This document shows positions 58,015 to 64,000 of a stretch of 64,000 nucleotides of DNA, piece after piece. Source of the stretch: Acanthamoeba sp. SK_2022b (taxonomy: Eukaryota; Discosea; Longamoebia; Acanthamoebidae); NCBI GenBank assembly GCA_027943245.1, contig JANDJZ010000043.1, positions 80,323 through 144,322 of the forward strand. Direction: 5' to 3'. The translations under genes were made by a program, and so were the position numbers. Numbering within the stretch: position 1 is the first letter of the stretch; each line of letters opens with the position of its first letter. The notes beneath the pieces are model-generated. The model did no database searches. It was not told the DNA's origin and saw only the letters and a list, made by a program, of their open reading frames with translations.

Positions 58015-59587
58015 TCATGCTGGCCTGGTCGGCTCGTGATGGTCTGGACACTCCGCTCCACGCGACGCTCGTGTCTTCCGCCTCGAGTCCTGGGTGGGCA
58101 GTCCCGTCGCCACCGCCATCGGCGTCGTCGTGTTGTGGTATGCGTCGCTGTCTGTGTCTGCGCCTTCGGTCTCCTCGTCGGATGAGCACGGCGTCCCAGC
58201 GCTGATGCGGGTGACGGGTTGAGGGTCTCAGGGCGAGGGATACACTAGAGGGAGACCGTAGGTGGCATACCTTGGAATAGGCCGCACTCATGTATTTGGC
58301 GTAGAGAGTGGGGTGGTAGCGACACACCAGCGCGTCGATTTTCTCTTCGAGCTGTTGCAGCTCCGGCGTGTCCCATACATCGCGCAGAGCGTTAAGGCTC
58401 TGGTCGATGTCACGGCCGCCAATAATGGTGTAGGTCTGCTTGACCTTGCCTGTCGCCGGGTCCCTGCAGCACAACGAACGTATATTGAGTGAAACGGCGA
58501 CTGTATGGGTGCGTGAGTCTCACGGGCGTGATTACTTTTCGTAGGAGGGGTCGTCCAACTCTCCCTCCTCAAGAAGGCGCCTGTAATGAGAACTGCACTG
58601 GTAGCCAACACTGCATGCGTTGCAAAATACACGGGTGCCATTAGCCTCAAAACACGAGGTGTTATCACATATAATGGTCGATATACCGGTTCTCAAGGCC
58701 CGCGGCCAGAGCAAACACGCCCCAGTTGGTGCCCACGCGCCAGTCGTTACTGCGAAACTCCTCGTATCGGCGCAAGAAGGCCTGCTTCTCCTCCATCGTG
58801 AACGTGCCCTGCCTTTGCACGAGCCCAGGATCTTGAATGGGCACGCGTTGGAAAGTTGGATCAGGCACTGGACAAAGTAAACCATTAAAAAAACAATGAA
58901 AGCATGGATTAGGTACCCGTGAGACGGTAGTAGTATCCGTTGGGGTTCTGGTAGCGCTGCACCCACGCCCTGACCTTATCCGCCGACCTGTCGACACAAG
59001 CATTTAGCTCAGACTCGTGTGTGCGCCATGGCACGAAGGCGCGGATGAAGAGTGCGGGTGCAGTACCACACTTGGATGCTGCTGCGACAGAAGAAGTCGA
59101 TACCGCGAACCCCGCCGATGGAGCGAATTTTGAGCTTGACGGCCTTGCGCTTGTCGGTCGCTGCCTTCCGCGGGCTGTAATGTGTCTGTCCTTCGAGTAG
59201 ACGAGAGCCTGGCAGGCGATGGCCGTCTCCGTCGTTCCCCCCCACATCTTCAAGGTCATCAGCTTCGTCAAAGCTCTCCTCCTCGCCCTCCGCATCGGCC
59301 TCGTCGGTCATGCTGTCACTTCTCACCATGATAAAGTCATCGGGGTCGCTCCAGTCTGAGCTGGCATCACTCAATTCCATGTCCTCTAGGATAAGATGTG
59401 TGAGAAGAGTGAGACAAGATGTCGTGCAGGGTGGCGCACCTCTCGTGTACACGGGCATGCCGGGAACGAACTCGGCATCCACTTGTTCGCTGTCCTCGCC
59501 GTCCTCGACAAACACGCTCCAATCAAGGAAATCGCCCTTGGCCTTCCTCCTCTTGCTCATGGTCTGCACCGGCATCACCGACGTCAT
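58015..59587 (-). CDS. SANT/Myb-like protein
   Basis: ATG 59587 (MTSVMPVQTMSKRRKAKGDF) overlaps the stop of the gene before it as TGATG. An acidic region (MELSDASSDWSDPDDF) and a basic one lead to RSIGGVRGIDFFCRSS. A Myb/SANT-like unit follows: FTMEEKQAFLRRYEEF, TNWGVFALAAGLENR, spliced at GTATAT to VGYQCSSHYRRLLEEGEL, which keeps the spaced Trp residues and the QC..YR third helix. C-terminal exons include LEEKIDALVCRYHPTLYAKY and a Ser/Asp-rich end. The stop at 58015 is my best reading. I infer a nuclear DNA- or chromatin-binding protein. Confidence 0.6.
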
Positions 59588-60582
59588 CACCCACTAATAT
59601 CAAGGCCTTGGAACGGGGAGTTGCATGCCTTCCAGTAGTCGCCATCCAGTCCGCCATAGATGTCCTTGACTGTTACCCTTTCCGCACTCGCGGACGGCAC
59701 CTGGCGCTGGGGTTTACCGTTGGGGCTGTCACTGTCGCTGTCGCTGTCGTCGTCCAGGGCGTCTACCTCAGACACCATGGTAGCTTCCGCGTCCACGGTC
59801 ATGTCTGCGCTCTCCTGGGCCATAGCATTGCCGTTGGGAACGGATTGTTGGCCGCTGCTGGTGGCCTGGTCGTCGTCTTGGCTTTCCGTTACGCGCTCCT
59901 TGCCCTTCTCCTCTTGCTGCCGCTTTTGCCGCTTCCTTCTCCTGGCGTCTGACTTCGCCTCCTCTGCCGGCAGTCTGCTGTCGGTGTCAGCTTGCTGAAG
60001 CGGTTGCTGTTCCTCAACGGCTCCTGACGGTAGAGGGCGATCGGCAGGCGCGGGCTGCCAGTACCCGCCGTCGAGGAGATCAGTGAGCATGTCGCGGCGC
60101 CTTCGTCGTTTGTTTCTCTGGTTACTCTTGCTGACGTGTCCAGTTGTCTCTGGTACTGTAGCGGCAGTGCTGTGCGAAGAGGGCTCGTGTTGCACAGCCA
60201 CCTGCTCGCCAGTGCCTTGTTGGACTGTCACCCTCTCCTCTTGGTTCCGTTCTGAGAGGTTTGAAGGTTCGGTTTGTTGAGGTATGGGTAGCTCCTGCTC
60301 GACGAGGGGAAGTGAAGGGCTTTCATCTTCATTCTCTAGCTTGATTGGCCCTGCAGCTTCCACCAAGAATAGCTGAGTAAAACGTGCGTTTGTGAATGCA
60401 ACACAAGAGGACGCACCTGAAGACGGAAGGCCGGAGGTGTTTGTGGCCAAGGAGGACCAAAATGGTCCAATCGAACCAGGCTGGAGGGATTTAATCTCAT
60501 CTTCACTAGCGTCGTCATCTTCGCGCTTTCTCTTCTTCAAGCCCCTGTCGTCCCCCTCCAGCTTCATCTGTTCGTTTTCCAT
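59587..60582 (-). CDS. Acidic/basic low-complexity nuclear-type protein
   Basis: ATG 60582 (MENEQMKLEGDDRGLKKRKR). One intron at about 60375-60417 (GTGCGT...CTCAG). The protein is Gln/Glu/Ser-rich with strong basic clusters (NQRNKRRRRRDM; RRRKRQKRQQ) and an acidic DSDSDSD run. Two short related motifs stand out: DLLDGGYWQPA and GGLDGDYWKACN. It ends LDISG with TGA at 59587-59589, four bases overlapping the next ATG. No known domain. It may be the 5' part of the SANT gene if an unseen intron joins them. Confidence 0.55.
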   Translation of the reverse strand: MENEQMKLEGDDRGLKKRKREDDDASEDEIKSLQPGSIGPFWSSLATNTSGLPSSGASSCVAFTNARFTQLFLVEAAGPIKLENEDESPSLPLVEQELPIPQQTEPSNLSERNQEERVTVQQGTGEQVAVQHEPSSHSTAATVPETTGHVSKSNQRNKRRRRRDMLTDLLDGGYWQPAPADRPLPSGAVEEQQPLQQADTDSRLPAEEAKSDARRRKRQKRQQEEKGKERVTESQDDDQATSSGQQSVPNGNAMAQESADMTVDAEATMVSEVDALDDDSDSDSDSPNGKPQRQVPSASAERVTVKDIYGGLDGDYWKACNSPFQGLDISG

Positions 60583-60768
60583 CCTAGGGCCGAGAGGCTC
60601 ACCGCTCCTCAGCGAACCCTCCACGACAATCTGCAAACTCACGCGCTGAAAATCCAACCACGCCAAAAGCGCGGGAAAACGCCAGATTATGTCCAACACA
60701 ATAAAATGATTTTGGCGTACACGCCAGGGAGCTCCACGAGGCTCTGGCCGTAGTAGCTGCTATTGGAC

Positions 60769-61611
60769 TCACTTGGGTGGTTGAAGTTTTACATGAAAGT
60801 GTTGAAGGAGGAACTGTTCTGGATCGGGGATGGGAAAGGGAGGGCTGGCGAAGGCGACGGGTGGGTTTGTGTAGGGCGAAGCTGAATGTGTGGAAGTAGA
60901 AGTAGAGGATGAAGATGATGGCTGAGTTTGTGGTGAGTGGCTGACTTTGCTCGAGGTGGCAGCGTGCTTTGAAGATGAGTTGGTAGTGGCTGGAGCCGGG
61001 GAGCTCGTCGTGAAGGGATCAGGCCGCGGAAGGATGGACTGCTGTTGGGGTTGATGGTTGTAATGCGGTTGCTGCGGCTTTGGATGCAGTTCGCTTGTTC
61101 GCTTTCCAGCAACCGAGGGGTAGTACTGCGTCGTTTGCCTGGCGTGGTCGATGTCCATGGCTTGCTGGTGTTGCTGTTGCGCGTGAGGTGCTCTAGCGCC
61201 GACAGCTTCATCGCTCCCTGGCTGCTCGTGGGCCTGGCCTAGTGGTTGCAATTGCTGCGCTGCCTGAGGCTGGAGCTGCTGAAGTTGCTGAAGCTGCTCA
61301 AGCGGCAGCATGCCTGCCGCAAGCTGAAGTGTTCAAAAGTCGTAAGCTGCGGCGCACGTCTTGAAAATCGATTTGGTGATTACCTGCCACTGAAGCGCAG
61401 CCGCGATTTGGGGGTCGACGGAGGAGAAGAGCGCAGGGTAGGCTGTAAGTAGGGCTGCAAACTGTTGTAAGGCCATCTGCTGCTGCAAATAAGCTTGCTG
61501 TTGCTGTTGTTGCTGTTGTTGCTGTTGCTGCCGCTGCCCCGACGCGTCGGCCACTCCACCAGCACCCCCTCGCATCACAGCCATTAGGCTTTGTATCACC
61601 CTCTCATCCAT
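60769..61611 (-). CDS. Gln-rich protein with polyglutamine run
   Basis: ATG 61611 (MDERVIQSLMAVMRGG). The first exon has a run of 12 Gln encoded by mixed CAG/CAA, then FAALLTAYPALFSSVDPQI. The second exon is Gln/His/Ser/Pro-rich (LEQLQQLQQLQPQAAQQLQP) and ends FPIPDPEQFLLQHFHVKLQP. No domain is recognised; the bias is typical of transcription co-regulators. It is divergent from the phosphatase gene, 175 bp apart. An in-frame open stretch upstream of 61611 overlaps that gene antisense and is not used. Confidence 0.6.
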
Positions 61612-61786
61612 CTTGCCAGAAAGCTTTTGCCCTTTCTTTCTTTGAATTTCATTGTTTTTTATTGTTTTCTTTTCCTTGGTCTGGGAAAGTGAGGTGCGCA
61701 TCTCTGCCGAACGATCGTTGCTGCCTTCCATCATTGAGACTACGCAAGCGACTTGTGGTGCAGACCGCACTTCCCTCACGCCCATC

Positions 61787-64000
61787 ATGTTGACCGAAGA
61801 TGATGAGGCTCGTAAGAGCACCTCCCTGAGCCCAGATGGAATCTACGACCTCATCGCCTGCGGCTACGACGAGTACCCCCCTCTATCTTTTTCTTGATTC
61901 TGCACAAATCGCCGTTGACACGTCGTCCCTGTCAGCTTGCTGCTCGCAGACATTCGGTCCCTTGAGTGCTTTCGTGCGTGCCACCTTCGTGGCGCCGTGC
62001 ACTTTCCGTTCAGCACCGACCCGTCAGGTTCGTTTCCACTACTGGCGCACGACAGAAATGCAACACCGCTCACCCCTTCCCTCGTGTGTTTGTCGTCCGT
62101 GTGCCATGGTAGAGTCGAAGCGCCACAAGGCCATTCGGTTTTATAAGGAAATGCAGAGGCTAGAACGAACTGTACCTTTACCGCGTGCGCACGCACATAA
62201 CGCGCGCACGCACCTGTCTTATCTATTCTCCTCCATCGGTGTGATGGCCAGTGGTTCACTCGAGTGCTTGTGGTCACTGATCTCGACGATCCACTGACTG
62301 ACGGCGCTGGTGACTCCATGCCACTCTCGCCCGATGTGAGCAGATCCCGCCAATCCAAGGGCACGGACCTCTCCCGCTCCCAAGCTCGTCCCTACGCTCT
62401 TGGCCTCCTACTCACAGTGTCGCCTCGCTCGCAGGCCTTGAGTTCATGGATGTGATCAAGAGCGCGCCGGGCATGAAGCACATCGTCGACGTCTGGATCA
62501 TCGATGGTGCTACTATCACTCTTGCGCTCCGTTGCTTTTACGGTCTGCAGCGCCCGCAGCTCATCGTTCACCTTCGCACAGGTGGGTTTGTGAGCTTCAA
62601 GCAAAAGTATCCCTACCTCTGCGTGTCGAGCATCACCGCCAAGCGCGAGGAGCCGCTCTTCCGTGACGCCACACGTAAGCTGCAGGAGTACTACTCCCAG
62701 ATGCCCCGCGAGGACAAGGTCCCCCTCGCTTCCTCGCTCGCCTCGCGTTCGTCCTCTTCTCCCACGTCGCAGTCTTCGTCTTCGTCATCAACATCATCAT
62801 CGACAACGTCACCGACACCGGCCGCCCCCGCCTCTACTGCAACGTGCACGAACGAGGCATGCAGAGCCACGGGGTGCACTGCCCCGGCCGCGCGGCCCGT
62901 GCGTTCGCTGGCGTCGGCCTCCAAGTACATCAAATGCGACCCGTGCAAGTGGCCCAGCAGGCTGATCAACGACTTCCTGTATCTGGGCGACTACGGGGCC
63001 GCGTGCAACCCGCTGGCGCTCTCGGCGCTCCGTATCGGGCGCGTCGTCAACTGCACGCCCGACCGCTCCAACCTGTGGGAGAAGCGACCCAGGAAGCGGC
63101 AGCGCGTTGAAGCTGTTACCGAAGGCTGCAAGACAGAACAGGTGGAAGAGGACGGAAGGCCCTCACCATCGTCTCCTTCGGAGTCGGCTGCGACCACGTC
63201 GTTGCCGTCGTCATCTTCGCCATCGTTGCGATCACCTTCTGGACCAGCGTCGACCACGTCAGAGTCATCGTCATCTTCGTCATCGTTGTCATCTTTATCG
63301 TCGACGATATCGGCAACGGAGCACGAAAACGAGAAAGAGAAAGGACAGGAGGAGGAGGAGGAAGAAGAAGAAGAGACCGAGGAACCGTTGGCGAGTGTTC
63401 TCTTTCCAGATGTCAAGATCGAGGAATATCTCAGGTACATCATCCTTGACGCGCGAGCCTGCATGCATGTCTCATCATCTTCTTTTTCTATGTGTCATAT
63501 GGCCAATCAGAATACCAGTTCTGGACAACTATTGCGACAGCATCGCCGACTATTTTGATGACTCGATCTCCTTCATTGGTTCGTGGTTATCACACGTGTG
63601 AGCACGTGTGGCGAACTGGCCCTCCCTGCTGACCTACTCAATGTGTGACCATGCAGAAAAGGCAAAGAAGCGTTCTCAAGCGGTGCTCGTCCATTGCGCT
63701 CAAGGTTCGCTGGGCATATCCTGCAAACAACGCTGCATCTTGCTCACACGTTTGAACTCTGCGCAGGCATCAGTCGTAGCGTGGCGATAGCCATCGCCTA
63801 TCTCATGAAAGTCGAGGTGCCTTGCCTGTCCTTACACGTTACGCGCACTCGGAACGCTCGCTCACACGTCTAATGCCCCCAGGGCATGTCGTTACGAGAG
63901 GCTTACGATTTTGTCCGAAGCAAGCGGCCGGTGAGCAAACCCAACGTCGGCTTCCTCAAGCAGCTTGCTGCCTTTGAGCTCCAGCTCTGCGGCACCACCA
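61787..64000 (+). CDS. Rhodanese + dual-specificity phosphatase, MAPK-phosphatase-like (3' end outside window)
   Basis: ATG 61787 (MLTEDDEARKSTSLSPDGI). The rhodanese-like part is LLLADIRSLECFRACHLRGA. The DSP domain starts PSRLINDFLYLGDYGAACNP and IGRVVNCTPD. A Ser/Glu insert of about 100 residues interrupts it before IEEYLR. It resumes IPVLDNYCDSIADYFDDSI, and the P-loop is assembled across an intron as VLVHCAQG plus ISRSVAIAIAYLMK (HCxxGxxRS intact). GMSLREAYDFVRSKRP and NVGFLKQLAAFE follow to the edge. Rhodanese plus this DSP form is the arrangement of MAP kinase phosphatases such as DUSP8/16. Confidence 0.85.

Noticed and set aside
61612..61821. Upstream extension of the Gln-rich protein
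   Set aside because: It would overlap the start of the divergent phosphatase gene antisense and lacks Gln-rich character.

Overview
This is eukaryotic nuclear DNA from a gene-dense, intron-rich, GC-rich protist. The style fits an amoebozoan such as Acanthamoeba (moderate confidence, from gene structure and content; no rRNA marker is present). Genes lie 100-700 bp apart on both strands and are cut by many short GT-AG introns, with donors usually GTGCGT, GTACGT or GTATGC. Some introns are markedly AT-rich. Because of the introns, each CDS entry below gives the whole span from start to stop codon, and proteins were read by joining exons by eye.

Layout. 1-27.9 kb is ordinary host sequence: a large GTPase-RING protein (3' end outside the window), a mitochondrial mL44/RNase III-like protein, a Ser/Pro-rich type I membrane protein, a SHOCT-NET-C2H2 chromatin-type protein, a small unrecognised gene, a PP4-like phosphatase, a tandem pair of U-box/coiled-coil/Sel1 proteins, a C-terminally short metallophosphoesterase overlapping the second of these, a glia maturation factor homologue, a Lys-rich protein, a universal stress protein, ARL1 and CCZ1.

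28.0-40.9 kb is an accessory block. It holds a 5'-truncated LINE with a 17-bp target-site duplication, a decayed intron-containing gene with a foldback repeat, a Ty1/copia element with two LTRs, a 5-bp target-site duplication and a half-tRNA initiator-Met primer site, an intact secreted DUF4476/VWA-type gene, and a CCCH zinc-finger fragment. CpG is strongly depleted from about 31 kb to 37.15 kb and again at about 39.85-40.84 kb. The edge at 37.15 kb lies inside the copia element: its 5' LTR keeps 5 CpGs and its 3' LTR 25. This is the most striking signal in the window and points to cytosine methylation and deamination of one block, followed by recombination or deletion.

41-64 kb is host again: an ELO fatty-acid elongase, two head-to-head genes that share a duplicated C2 exon (C2-SH3 and C2-BTB-WWE-BTB), ZNHIT1, an 8.5-kb unrecognised scaffold-like gene, a SANT/Myb-like protein whose start overlaps the stop of an upstream acidic protein, a Gln-rich protein, and a MAP-kinase-phosphatase-like gene running off the right edge. 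Introns between 44.7 and 57.1 kb are expanded by (TG)n, ACGC and heptamer arrays that are absent from the rest of the window.

Themes: ubiquitin signalling (RING, two U-boxes, BTB/WWE), endomembrane traffic (ARL1, CCZ1, C2 proteins), chromatin (NET protein, ZNHIT1, SANT) and phosphatases. No operon-like pathway is evident. No CRISPR array, convincing tRNA or rRNA was seen.
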